From assembly GCF_000689255.1 (NCBI RefSeq), contig NZ_HG964446.1:5195739-5259738 (forward strand): DNA of 64,000 bases, written 5' to 3'. Shown one piece after another: positions 45,940 to 58,783 of the stretch; the first letter of the stretch is position 1, and each line of letters opens with the position of its first letter. The notes under the pieces are model-generated. The model was not told where the DNA came from. It saw only the letters and a program-made list of their open reading frames with translations, and did no database searches. The translations under genes were made by a program, and so were the position numbers. This stretch comes from Mycobacterium triplex. GTDB taxonomy: Bacteria; Actinomycetota; Actinomycetes; Mycobacteriales; Mycobacteriaceae.

Positions 45940-48519
45940 ATGATGGTTGACGTGAGCGACGTCAGCCTCGGCGACCACCATCCCAAGCGCGGTGAGCTAC
46001 GCATTTACCTGGGTGCGGCACCGGGTGTCGGCAAGACATACGCGATGCTCGGAGAAGCCCACCGGCGCCTGGAGCGCGGCACCGATCTGGTGGCGGCGGT
46101 GGTGGAGACGCATGGACGCGCGAAAACCGCTGGGATGCTTGAGGGCATCGAAATCATCCCACCTCGCTTTATCGAATATCGCGGTGGCAGTTTCCCCGAA
46201 CTCGACGTGCCGGCCGTGTTGGCCCGGCATCCGCAGGTGGTCCTCGTCGACGAGCTGGCTCACACCAACACGCCGGGCAGCAAGAATCACAAGAGATGGC
46301 AGGACGTCGAAGAGCTGCTCGACGCCGGTATCGCCGTGATATCCACCGTCAACATCCAGCATCTGGAGAGCCTTAACGACGTCGTCGCTCAAATCACCGG
46401 TATCGAGCAGCAGGAGACAATTCCGGATTCGATCGTGCGGGCGGCGTCGCAGGTCGAGCTCATCGACATCACGCCGGAAGCGCTGCGGCGCAGGCTGTCT
46501 CATGGCAACGTCTACACTCCGGAACGCATCGATGCGGCGCTGTCGAACTACTTCCGCCGCGGAAATCTCACTGCGCTAAGGGAATTGGCACTGCTGTGGC
46601 TGGCCGACCAGGTGGACACCGCCCTGGCGAAATACCGCGCCGAGAACAAGATTACCGACATGTGGGAGGCGCGTGAGCGCGTCGTGGTGGCGGTCACCGG
46701 CGGGCCCGAATCGGAGACGCTGGTGCGACGGGGCTCGCGGATCGCGTCGAAGTCCAGCGCCGAGTTGATGGTCGTGCATGTGATACGGGGCGACGGGCTG
46801 GCCGGCCTGTCGGAGACCCGGATGAACAAGATCCGCGAACTGGCCAACAGCCTGGACGCGTCGGTGCACACCGTGGTCGGTGACGACGTGCCAACGGCGC
46901 TACTGGATTTCGCCCGCGAGATGAATGCCACCCAGTTGGTGATGGGCAGCTCGCGACGGTCCCGATGGGCGCGCATTTTCGAGGAAGGCATCGGTACGAC
47001 GGTCGTGCAGCAGTCGGGCAAGATCGACGTGCACATCGTCACGCACGAGGAGTCCAAGCGGGGGTTCCACATCGCGTCGTTCGCACCGCGCGAGCGGCGC
47101 GTCGCGTCCTGGCTGGCCGCGATCATCGTGCCGTCTTTGATCTGCGCCGTCACGGTGACGGTGCTGGACCCCTATCTGGACACCGGCGGGGAGAGCGCGC
47201 TGTTCTTCGTCGGGGTGCTGCTGGTGGGCTTGCTGGGAGGTGTTGCCCCGGCGGCTCTTTCGGCGGTGTTGTCCGGGCTGCTGCTGAACTATTACCTGAT
47301 CGCTCCGCGGCACAGCTTCACGATCGCCGAACCCAACAGCGCCGTCACCGAATTGGTGCTGTTGCTGATCGCGGTCGCGGTCGCGGTGCTGGTCGACTTC
47401 GCCGCCAAACGCACGCGCGAAGCCCGGCTGGCGGCTCAAGAGGCCGAACTGCTGACGCTGTTCGCGGGTTCGGTGCTGCGCGGCGCCGACCTCGAAACGC
47501 TGCTCGAACGGGTACGCGAAACCTACTCGCAGCGCGCGGTGAGCATGCTGCGCGAGCCTTCCGAAGAAGATCGCGCCGCGGGCAAGAAGAGCTACATCGT
47601 CGCCTGCGTGGGCAAAGACCCTTGTGTGGCCGTCGATTCCGCCGACACCGCGATCGAGGTCGGTGACGACGAGTTCTGGATGTTGATGGCCGGCCGCAAA
47701 CTCTCCGCCCGGGATCGCCGGGTGCTGACCGCGGTGGCCAAGCAGGCCGCGGGCCTGATCCGTCAGGGCGAGCTGGCCGAGGAAGCCGGCCGCACCGAGG
47801 CCATCGTGCGAGCCGACGAGCTACGGCGCTCGCTGCTCTCGGCGGTCAGCCATGACCTGCGCACGCCGCTGGCGGCGGCGAAGGTCGCGGCTTCCAGTTT
47901 GCGTGCCGAGGACGTCGCGTTCTCCCCCGAGGACACCGCCGAACTGCTGGCCACCATCGAGGAGTCGATCGATCAGCTGACCGCTCTGGTGGGCAACCTG
48001 CTCGATTCCTCGCGGCTGGCCGCCGGGGTGGTCCGCCCGGATCTACTCCCGGTGTATCTCGAGGAGACGGTGCAGCGCGCACTGGTCAGTATCGGCAAGG
48101 GCGCCACCGGCTTCTACCGATCCGCGATCGACCGGGTCAAGGTAGACGTCGGTGACGCCGTCGCGATGGCCGACGCCGGACTACTGGAACGGGTGCTTGC
48201 CAACCTGATCGACAACGCGCTGCGCTACGCACCCAACTGCGTGGTTCGGGTCAATGCGGGGCGAGTGGGCGACCGGGTCCTGATCAATGTGATCGACGAA
48301 GGCCCCGGAATCCCGCACGGCACCGAGGATCAGATCTTCGAGGCGTTCCAGCGGCTGGGCGATCACGACAACACCACCGGTGTGGGACTGGGCATGTCGG
48401 TGGCCCGCGGCTTCGTGGAAGCCATGGGGGGCAGCATCGCGGCCGGCGACACTCCTGGGGGCGGACTCACCGTCGTCGTAGAATTGGCGGCACCGCCGCA
48501 ACCGATTGGTATCCAATGA
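45940..48519 (+). CDS. kdpD: KdpD sensor kinase
   Basis: 859 residues (ATG at 45940 or 45943) after GGAGGGGG. The N-terminal KdpD domain has Walker A G-A-A-P-G-V-G-K-T at 25-33 and Walker B V-L-V-D-E-L-A-H-T-N; a USP domain lies at about 245-370; four closely packed membrane segments at about 395-490; a GAF-like region; then HisKA with H638 in S-H-D-L-R-T-P-L and HATPase with D-E-G-P-G-I and G-V-G-L-G-M-S. It senses K+ limitation or turgor and phosphorylates KdpE. kdpE starts in a four-base overlap. Confidence 0.95.
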   Translation: MMVDVSDVSLGDHHPKRGELRIYLGAAPGVGKTYAMLGEAHRRLERGTDLVAAVVETHGRAKTAGMLEGIEIIPPRFIEYRGGSFPELDVPAVLARHPQVVLVDELAHTNTPGSKNHKRWQDVEELLDAGIAVISTVNIQHLESLNDVVAQITGIEQQETIPDSIVRAASQVELIDITPEALRRRLSHGNVYTPERIDAALSNYFRRGNLTALRELALLWLADQVDTALAKYRAENKITDMWEARERVVVAVTGGPESETLVRRGSRIASKSSAELMVVHVIRGDGLAGLSETRMNKIRELANSLDASVHTVVGDDVPTALLDFAREMNATQLVMGSSRRSRWARIFEEGIGTTVVQQSGKIDVHIVTHEESKRGFHIASFAPRERRVASWLAAIIVPSLICAVTVTVLDPYLDTGGESALFFVGVLLVGLLGGVAPAALSAVLSGLLLNYYLIAPRHSFTIAEPNSAVTELVLLLIAVAVAVLVDFAAKRTREARLAAQEAELLTLFAGSVLRGADLETLLERVRETYSQRAVSMLREPSEEDRAAGKKSYIVACVGKDPCVAVDSADTAIEVGDDEFWMLMAGRKLSARDRRVLTAVAKQAAGLIRQGELAEEAGRTEAIVRADELRRSLLSAVSHDLRTPLAAAKVAASSLRAEDVAFSPEDTAELLATIEESIDQLTALVGNLLDSSRLAAGVVRPDLLPVYLEETVQRALVSIGKGATGFYRSAIDRVKVDVGDAVAMADAGLLERVLANLIDNALRYAPNCVVRVNAGRVGDRVLINVIDEGPGIPHGTEDQIFEAFQRLGDHDNTTGVGLGMSVARGFVEAMGGSIAAGDTPGGGLTVVVELAAPPQPIGIQ

Positions 48520-49196
48520 CCCGGGTCTTGGTGATCGATGACGAGCCGCACATTCTGCGTGCGCTGCGCATCAACTTGTCGGTGCGCGGCTACGAGGTCG
48601 TCACCGCGGCGACCGGCGCCGGCGCCCTGCGCGCCGCGGCCGAACACAGACCCGACGTGGTGATCCTCGACCTCGGCCTGCCCGACATCTCGGGTATCGA
48701 GGTGCTCGCCGGGCTTCGCGGGTGGCTGACGGCGCCGGTGATCGTGTTGTCCGCGCGCACCGATTCCTCCGACAAGGTCGAGGCGCTGGACGCCGGCGCC
48801 GACGACTACGTCACCAAACCGTTTGGGATGGACGAATTTCTGGCCCGGCTGCGGGCCGCGGTGCGCCGCAATGCCGCGGCCTCGGAGCTGGACGAGCCGG
48901 TGGTCGAGACCGACGCGTTCACCGTCGACCTGGCCGCCAAGAAGGTCACCAAGAACGGCGCCGAGATACACCTCACCCCGACCGAATGGGGCATGCTCGA
49001 GGTGCTGGTGCGCAATCGCGGCAAGCTGGTCGGCCGCGAGGAATTACTCAAGGAGGTGTGGGGCCCGGCGTACGCCACCGAAACCCATTACCTGCGTGTG
49101 TATCTCGCACAGCTGAGGCGCAAACTCGAAGACGACCCGTCGCATCCCAAACACCTGCTGACCGAATCGGGCATGGGCTACCGCTTCGAGGCCTGA
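48516..49196 (+). CDS. kdpE: KdpE response regulator
   Basis: 226 residues. Receiver domain 1-120 with acidic pair D9-D10 and phosphoacceptor D52 (L-D-L-G-L-P-D); OmpR-type winged helix about 130-225 with Y-L-R-V-Y-L-A-Q-L-R-R-K. Start overlaps kdpD (ATGA). Last gene of the run; its likely target is the repeat at 40843-40861. A repeat-rich convergent gap follows. Confidence 0.95.
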   Translation: MTRVLVIDDEPHILRALRINLSVRGYEVVTAATGAGALRAAAEHRPDVVILDLGLPDISGIEVLAGLRGWLTAPVIVLSARTDSSDKVEALDAGADDYVTKPFGMDEFLARLRAAVRRNAAASELDEPVVETDAFTVDLAAKKVTKNGAEIHLTPTEWGMLEVLVRNRGKLVGREELLKEVWGPAYATETHYLRVYLAQLRRKLEDDPSHPKHLLTESGMGYRFEA

Positions 49197-49242
49197 GTGT
49201 GCTTCCCGGGTCGCGGATGTGCGCTCACGGCTTTGGGTGCGC

Positions 49243-49311
49243 GGCCTGGGCGTCGACACGCCGGCGGCGGCCGCCGCGACCGCACACTGAAAACCACCAC
49301 TGCACACTCGA
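49243..49311 (+). repeat. dispersed intergenic repeat, copy 2
   Basis: In the kdpE/ppx convergent gap. It holds the same ordered blocks as 12391-12455: GGGCGTCGACACGCCGG, GGCCGCCGC, CCGCACAC, AAAACC and CTCGA. The flanking 49197-49242 has TGTGCG-type motifs resembling the tandem unit at 12359. Non-coding. Confidence 0.65.
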
Positions 49312-49346
49312 AACCGTCAGCGCACACCCGGCCGGGAGCGCGGGCG

Positions 49347-50291
49347 CTAGAGCGCGATCGACAGCACGATGCCGTCGAGGATGTCGTGTTCGCTGACGGT
49401 CAGCTCGTCGATATCGGCGCGGGCGCGCAATTCGCGCGCCAGCTCTTGCACCACGATCGCGCCGCCCGCGATCACGTCGGCGCGGCCCTCGTGCATCGGC
49501 GGCAGCGCCGCACGCTGGGATCGGGTCATGCCGATCAGCCGCTCGCACACCGACACCAGGTCCTCGCCGACCACGCGCGAAAGGTGAATGGCAGCAGCGT
49601 CATACGTCGTCATATTGTGCGCCAACGCCGACAGCGTGGTCATCGTGCCGGCCAGTCCGACCCAGGTCCTCGCCTGCTCGACGGGCACGGCCCGCAATGC
49701 GGGCTCGAGTCGCTCGCGCACGAACTGCCGCGCCGCGTTCACTTCCGCGCCCGTCGGCGGGTCGGAGTGCAAGCAGCGTTCGGTCAACCGCACGCACCCG
49801 ATGTCGGCCGAGTAGCTCGCCACCACCTCGTCGGCGCCCAACACGATCTCCGTCGAGCCGCCGCCCAAGTCGACGACGACGAATGGTCCACGGGTGCTGT
49901 CTAATTCGCCCACCGCGCCGCGAAACGACAGCTCGGCCTCTTCGGCTCCGGTGATCACCTCGGCGACCGCGCCGGGCAGCACACCGCCTAGCACCTCGGC
50001 CGTCATCGCAAAGAAGTCGGCACGGTTGCTCACATCGCGGGCCGCGGAGGTGGCAACCATCCGAACCCGCTGCACGCGATGGGTTTTCATCAGGTCCGCG
50101 TAGTCGACCAACGCGACCCGGGCCCGCTCGATCGCCTCCGGCGCGAACTGGCCGGTGGCGTCGACGCCCTGGCCCAAGCGCACGATCCGCGTCTCGCGGT
50201 GCACATCGCGCAGCTTCCCACCGTCAACGTCGGCGACCAGCAACCGAATCGAGTTGGTGCCGCAGTCGACACCGGCGGCTCTCAGCGCCAC
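49347..50291 (-). CDS. Ppx/GppA-family exopolyphosphatase
   Basis: 314 residues with GTG start. ASKHA fold: phosphate-1 loop D-C-G-T-N-S-I-R-L near 9-17, the A-T-S-A-A-R-D segment, the acid near E-V-I-T-G-A-E-E-A and phosphate-2 loop V-D-L-G-G-G-S-T-E near 143-151. It would release Pi from polyphosphate or act on (p)ppGpp-related substrates. The counterpart Rv1026 is usually called ppx2; substrate not provable from sequence. It overlaps the DUF501 gene by 10 bases, placing it in the eno-divIC-DUF501-ppx operon. Confidence 0.88.
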   Translation of the reverse strand: MALRAAGVDCGTNSIRLLVADVDGGKLRDVHRETRIVRLGQGVDATGQFAPEAIERARVALVDYADLMKTHRVQRVRMVATSAARDVSNRADFFAMTAEVLGGVLPGAVAEVITGAEEAELSFRGAVGELDSTRGPFVVVDLGGGSTEIVLGADEVVASYSADIGCVRLTERCLHSDPPTGAEVNAARQFVRERLEPALRAVPVEQARTWVGLAGTMTTLSALAHNMTTYDAAAIHLSRVVGEDLVSVCERLIGMTRSQRAALPPMHEGRADVIAGGAIVVQELARELRARADIDELTVSEHDILDGIVLSIAL

Positions 50292-50773
50292 ACCTCACCA
50301 TCCAAAATCGGAGCCATCGCGGGGTCGGCGGCGAGCAGCGCCAACGCCTCGTCGCCAAACGGATTGACCCCGGGCCCCTTGGCCAGCGCATGCGCGATCA
50401 GCACGTGCAGGCATTTGACCCGGTCCGGCATGCCGCCGCCGGAGAACGTGGTCCCGAGCGGCTCGATCGCGTCGCGCTCGGCCAGATACGACTCGTGCGC
50501 CCGCCGATAGGCGGCGGCCAACTCGGTGTCGGTGGCCAGCCGCTCGGTCATCTCCCGCATCAGTCCCGTCGTCTCCAGTCTGCTCGCGGCCGCGGTCAGC
50601 GCCGGATGCGTCAGGTAGTACAACGTCGGAAATGGAGTTCCGTCAGGAAGTTTCGGTGCGGTCTTCACCACGCCGGGCTCGCCGTTGGGGCATCGGTAGG
50701 CGATCTCCAGCACACCGCGGGGCTCGCGACCGAGCTGGCGTGCCACCGCTTCGAAGTCGGCACGCTCAACCAC
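50282..50773 (-). CDS. DUF501 protein
   Basis: 163 residues. Typical DUF501 sequence: Q-L-G-R-E-P-R-G near 13-20, A-Y-R-C-P-N-G-E-P near 26-34, F-P-T-L-Y-Y-L-T-H-P near 47-56, and a C-terminal helix with C-L-H-V-L-I-A-H-A-L-A. No catalytic assignment. It lies between the DivIC-like gene (8-base overlap) and ppx (10-base overlap). Matches Rv1025. Confidence 0.87.
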   Translation of the reverse strand: MVERADFEAVARQLGREPRGVLEIAYRCPNGEPGVVKTAPKLPDGTPFPTLYYLTHPALTAAASRLETTGLMREMTERLATDTELAAAYRRAHESYLAERDAIEPLGTTFSGGGMPDRVKCLHVLIAHALAKGPGVNPFGDEALALLAADPAMAPILDGEVWR

Positions 50774-51461
50774 CGGGAGTCGCGGGCTTCGATGATTCCG
50801 GCGGCGCGGGCTGCCCGGGCCCGACCGGCGGGGCCGCCGGCGCGCTGGCCGGCGGCAGGTGCGGGGCGTCGGCGATGGTGTGCCACAGCGACGAGTACCA
50901 CGGCGCGTTGCTCGACGGCTTCGCCGCCTCGGCGCCCGGCTGCGGGGACGCCGCCGCGGCCGCCGGAAGCTGGACCTGGAACGGCGTGTCGCCCGGCATC
51001 ACGAACCCGAGACGTTCGCGGGCCTGCGCCGCGATGTAGGCCGGGTCGGCGAGCTTGACCTTCTTCTGCTCGAGGTCGGCGATCTGACGACGCAGCGCGG
51101 CCTCACTGGCCGTCAGCTGAGCCATCTCGGTGCGCTGCGCGAAATACGTGCGCACCGGGCCCGCGATCGTCAACGTCAGCACGCACACCACCACGGCCAG
51201 CACCGCCGCCCGCCGGGCGGTGAAACCCAGCCGCTGCTCGGAGCGTTGCTCGACGGACTCGGCGATCTGGCGCTTGATCGGCTCGACGATGTGCTCGGCC
51301 GTCGACTTGGCAGCGGCGGCGTTCTGCGCGAGTTTCGAGGTGCGCGACGACGGCTTCGACGACGGCTTGGCGGCCCGACCCCGCCGGACCGAATCGCCGG
51401 CCTTCCCCGGGCGCGGTGCCGGGGAGCGGCGCTTCGGATCGGGCCGTTTTGCGTCGGGCAT
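50766..51461 (-). CDS. FtsB/DivIC-like septum formation protein
   Basis: 231 residues: a basic, Ser/Lys-rich N terminus of about 85 residues, one membrane helix at about 90-112, a coiled coil at about 118-150 (A-A-L-R-R-Q-I-A-D-L-E-Q-K-K) and R-E-R-L-G-F-V-M-P-G-D near 164-174, the standard DivIC motif. The Pro/Ala-rich tail is about 50 residues. It should act in the divisome with FtsQ/FtsL. 35 bases downstream of eno on the same strand. Matches Rv1024. Confidence 0.87.
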   Translation of the reverse strand: MPDAKRPDPKRRSPAPRPGKAGDSVRRGRAAKPSSKPSSRTSKLAQNAAAAKSTAEHIVEPIKRQIAESVEQRSEQRLGFTARRAAVLAVVVCVLTLTIAGPVRTYFAQRTEMAQLTASEAALRRQIADLEQKKVKLADPAYIAAQARERLGFVMPGDTPFQVQLPAAAAASPQPGAEAAKPSSNAPWYSSLWHTIADAPHLPPASAPAAPPVGPGQPAPPESSKPATPGG

Positions 51462-51496
51462 CGGACGCCTAGCCGCGTTTTTCGTTGACTGTCAAG

Positions 51497-52786
51497 CTAT
51501 TTCACATCCAGTGCGTAGCGCGGGAAGGCGAGATCGCCGGCGTAGCGCGCCGCGTCGCCGAGGGCTTCCTCGATGCGCAGCAGCTGGTTGTATTTGGCGA
51601 CCCGCTCGCTGCGGGCGGGCGCGCCGGTCTTGATCTGTCCGCTGCCGACTGCGACCGCCAGGTCGGCGATCGTGGTGTCCTCGGTCTCGCCGCTGCGGTG
51701 GCTCATCATCGTGCGGTACCCGCTGTGGTGAGCCAGGGCGACGGCGTCGAGCGTCTCGGTCAGCGTGCCGATTTGGTTCACCTTGACCAGCAGCGCGTTG
51801 CCGGCGCCGCGTTCGATGCCTTCTTCGAGGCGCTCGGGGTTGGTCACGAACAGGTCGTCGCCGACCAGCTGGATGCGATCACCGATGGCCGTCGTCAGCG
51901 CCACCCAACCCTCCCAGTCGTCCTCGGAAAGCGGATCCTCGATGGAGACCAGTGGGTAGGTGTCCAGCAGGCCGGCGTAGAACTCGGACATCTGCTCGGC
52001 GCTGCGGATCTCCTTCTCGAAGCTGTAACCCTTTCCGTCGGTGAAGAATTCGGTCGCGGCCACATCGAGTGCCAGGGCGACGTCGGACCCCGCCTTGAAA
52101 CCCGTCGCTTCGATCGCCGACAGGATCAGGTCGAGCGCCGCCTTGGTGCCCGCGACGTCGGGCGCGAAACCGCCCTCGTCGCCCAGCCCGGTGCTCAGGC
52201 CCTGCTTCTTCAGCACCGACTTCAGCGAGTGGTACACCTCGGCGCCCCAGCGCAGCGCCTCCTTGAAGCTCGGCGCACCGATCGGCGCGACCATGAACTC
52301 CTGGACGTCCACGCCGGTGTCGGCGTGCGCGCCGCCGTTGAGGATGTTCATCATCGGCACCGGCAGGATGTGCGCGTTCGGCCCGCCGAGGTAGCGGAAC
52401 AGTGGCAGCTCGGCCGAATCGGCGGCCGCCTTGGCGACCGCCAGCGACACACCCAGGATCGCGTTGGCGCCCAGCCGCGACTTGTCCGGCGTGCCGTCCA
52501 GGTCCACCAGCGCCTGGTCGACCAATCGCTGGTCGTCGGCGTTGAGCCCGATCACGGCCGGGCCGATCTCGTCGAGCACGGCCTGCACGGCCTTGTCGAC
52601 GCCCTTGCCGCCGTAGCGCTCGCCGCCGTCGCGTAGCTCGACGGCCTCGTGCTCCCCGGTCGACGCGCCGGAGGGCACCGCCGCGCGGGCGAAGGTTCCG
52701 TCGATCAGGGCTATCTCGACCTCGACGGTCGGGTTACCTCGGGAATCGAGGATCTCGCGGGCCCCGACCTGCTCGATAATCGGCAC
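51497..52786 (-). CDS. eno: enolase
   Basis: 429 residues, the standard length. Glycolytic 2-phosphoglycerate dehydratase. Metal and active-site blocks: G-N-P-T-V-E near 17-22, the S-G-A-S-T-G-E-H loop near 40-47, the catalytic G-D-E-G-G-F, the D-P-L-S-E-D-D metal site, and the signature M-S-H-R-S-G-E-T-E-D with the C-terminal histidine. First gene of the eno-divIC-DUF501-ppx run. Confidence 0.97.
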   Translation of the reverse strand: MPIIEQVGAREILDSRGNPTVEVEIALIDGTFARAAVPSGASTGEHEAVELRDGGERYGGKGVDKAVQAVLDEIGPAVIGLNADDQRLVDQALVDLDGTPDKSRLGANAILGVSLAVAKAAADSAELPLFRYLGGPNAHILPVPMMNILNGGAHADTGVDVQEFMVAPIGAPSFKEALRWGAEVYHSLKSVLKKQGLSTGLGDEGGFAPDVAGTKAALDLILSAIEATGFKAGSDVALALDVAATEFFTDGKGYSFEKEIRSAEQMSEFYAGLLDTYPLVSIEDPLSEDDWEGWVALTTAIGDRIQLVGDDLFVTNPERLEEGIERGAGNALLVKVNQIGTLTETLDAVALAHHSGYRTMMSHRSGETEDTTIADLAVAVGSGQIKTGAPARSERVAKYNQLLRIEEALGDAARYAGDLAFPRYALDVK

Positions 52787-52875
52787 TGGGTTCCTCCTTG
52801 CTCGGACTTGCCTAGTAGCTGACGCCTGCCCCGGGCCGGCCTTCAGCCTAAAGCCTGGGTCAGCAATTCATCCTT

Positions 52876-53610
52876 CTACAGCGGGTGACCCGCCGCGTAG
52901 GCGGTCGCCCAGTCACGGACGGCGCGCGCGTAGACGCCGGAGTTGTTGTAGGCCCGCAGCGCGGTGACCCATCCCCGGGCAGTCGCGAGATCCTTTCCGC
53001 GCCAACATAAGTAGCCCGCCGCCGCCAGTGCCGCGTCATCGATGTTGTCCGGGCTCAGACGGCCGTCGTTGTGGGCGTCGACCCCGTACAGCCGCCACGT
53101 CTCCGGAATGAATTGCATGGGCCCCATCGCCCGGGCTATCGCGGGCTGGCTGTCCGTGGTGTCTTCGGCGGTGTCGACAATGCGCAGGTTGCCCCCGCTG
53201 CCGTCGAGCTGCACGCCCCGGATGGGTGGGCTCACATCCCCATTCGGCGACAGCGTCGCGCCCCGATAGGTGCCGTGGTGGCTCTCGACTTGCCCGATGC
53301 CTGCCAGCGTGGTCCAGGCGATATGACACTTCGGGTTTTCCACCTCGGCGACCCGGGCCGCGTACGCGTAGGCCTCCAATGCGATGACCGGGATCTCCAA
53401 CGCCGCGGCGCGGGGCAACGCCCAGGCCCGCAACTGGTCCGCGGGCCGACCGCTGGCATGAGTGTTCACCGGCGGCACGGGATCGCCGAACGGAGGCGGC
53501 ACCCCGGCGGGGATGAAAAGGCTGAGCTGCCAGGTACAGCTGGACGCCAGCAGCATCGCGGTCGCGCCGATCACGGCGGCCGCCCGCAACCAACGCCTCG
53601 GCGACACCAT
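52876..53610 (-). CDS. lpqU: LpqU-like lytic transglycosylase
   Basis: 244 residues from the ATG at 53610, which follows AAGGGGAAC; an in-frame start 12 codons upstream at 53646 is less likely. Signal peptide with L-A-S-S-C as a non-perfect lipobox. The SLT domain has the catalytic glutamate in G-I-G-Q-V-E-S-H-H-G near 95-104, followed by A-M-G-P-M-Q-F-I-P and Y-N-N-S-G-V-Y. It would cut peptidoglycan at the cell surface. Matches Rv1022. Confidence 0.86.
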   Translation of the reverse strand: MVSPRRWLRAAAVIGATAMLLASSCTWQLSLFIPAGVPPPFGDPVPPVNTHASGRPADQLRAWALPRAAALEIPVIALEAYAYAARVAEVENPKCHIAWTTLAGIGQVESHHGTYRGATLSPNGDVSPPIRGVQLDGSGGNLRIVDTAEDTTDSQPAIARAMGPMQFIPETWRLYGVDAHNDGRLSPDNIDDAALAAAGYLCWRGKDLATARGWVTALRAYNNSGVYARAVRDWATAYAAGHPL

Positions 53611-53876
53611 GTTCCCCTTAACTTCCCCTACACCAACGTCACTCAATGATTATCGTCCCATGACCTTTCGCCGAGGCCGGTCGCGTCGAGCCCGCGGACC
53701 CGGTTTCAGACAATTTCTCGCTTAGCTACCACTTACCGTGGCTAGCAAAGCGCGAACGATGCCGACCACCGGGATTCACCAACTCACAAGCCACATTATC
53801 TGTCGCAACGACGTAAAACGGCAAACATCGCGGCGGTCGCTGATCGGAAAACTTGCCGACGCGATCGCAACCCGCG
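53611..53876. promoter_or_regulatory. 266-base gap before lpqU
   Basis: Holds the lpqU promoter and the mazG trailer (both genes on the minus strand). An imperfect hairpin TAGCTACCAC / GTGGCTAGC is at about 53723-53744. The stretch is AT-richer than its neighbours. I looked for a known riboswitch and saw none. Confidence 0.35.
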
Positions 53877-54991
53877 TCAGCCGCGGTCGCGGCCCCGCTT
53901 GGTGCCTTTGCCCGACTTCTTGGACTCCTTGCCGGTCGCACCGTCATCGCGCTCGTCGTCGTCGGACTCGTCGCCGGTCGAGTCGACGTCGTCGTCGGAG
54001 TCGTCGGCCTCATCGGCCTCGTCGGATTCCTCGGGCTCGATGTCCACGGCCACGTCGGACGGCCAGTGCTCGCGCCACTCCGCCTCGGTGACCTCGCCCA
54101 GCGGAACCACGTCGAACTCTTCGGGCACGCTGTCCCCGCGTCGGGTCGCGGCGATCGATCTCTCCACCGCGCGGACCGTGTCCACGAACTCCAAAACGGC
54201 TGTGCGCAGGAAGCTTTCCGCGTCGACCTCGGTCGACACCGAGATCGAGGTGATCTCGGTGGGCATCAGGTCGGCAGGCAGCCCGGCCGCGTGCGCGCGC
54301 GCAATCACCTTCTGCGCCAGCGCCAGCGCCGGCTGACCGGTATGGACGTCGTCCATCACCGAATTGCGGGGTTTCTCGGCGGCTTTACGCTCTTCCCACT
54401 GAGCCAGCTGCTCTTCGAGTGAAATCGATTGGCCCGCAAGCACTCCCGGCACCCGATTACCCAGCTTGCGCATCAGCGTGGCGGCGACGTCGTCGATGTC
54501 GAACGGGAACTGTGGCGCCTCCTCGGCGATGCGGGCGTGGAAGAGCACCTGCAGCAGGACGTCGCCGAGTTCTTCGCACAGCGCCTCGGCATTGCCACTG
54601 CGGACGGCGTCCAGCAGCTCGTAGGTCTCCTCGAGCAAGAACCGGCGCAGCGAGTCGTGCGTTTGCTCGCTTTCCCACGGCCCGGCGGTGCGCAGTTTGT
54701 CCATCATCGCGACGGCGTCGACGAGGCGTTCGCCGCGCGGCGTGTCCGGCGCCGAGATCAACCGGGCTCCGGCGGCCAACCGCGCGGTCACCGCGGGGTG
54801 GTCGGGATCCGACGACAGCAACACGGGCGCTGCTGGGGACTCGGGGTCCCCGGTGTCGACCGGCCGCGCGGACGGCAGCGACCAGGGCACCGCGACGGGC
54901 ATCTCCTCGGTGTATTGGATCTCGCCGGTCAGGTGCTCGATCGCCTGGAGTGGCACCAGCGATGGACGGCGGGGGTCGAACAAGACGACGA

Positions 54992-54995
<4 letters not shown>
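53877..54995 (-). CDS. mazG: MazG nucleoside triphosphate pyrophosphohydrolase
   Basis: 372 residues from the ATG at 54995, which overlaps the mfd stop by four bases. The MazG domain covers about 110-230, with metal-binding L-E-E-T-Y-E and E-E-L-G-D-V. It hydrolyses NTPs, including damaged ones. A C-terminal tail of about 50 residues (from about 320) is almost all Asp/Glu/Ser and ends in a Lys/Arg/Gly-rich cap; Mtb MazG is about 325 residues as I recall, so the tail is extra. The open frame upstream of 54995 lies within mfd. Confidence 0.9.
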
Positions 54996-58676
<3,681 letters not shown>

Positions 58677-58783
58677 GATGCACCCATTCTAGGTGCGCCG
58701 AAGTTCGTCAATTTTGCCCCTGGGGCCGTCAAGGGATCGTAAGGATCACGCCATCGACCCCTGGCCGGGCGCACTTTGAAGTC

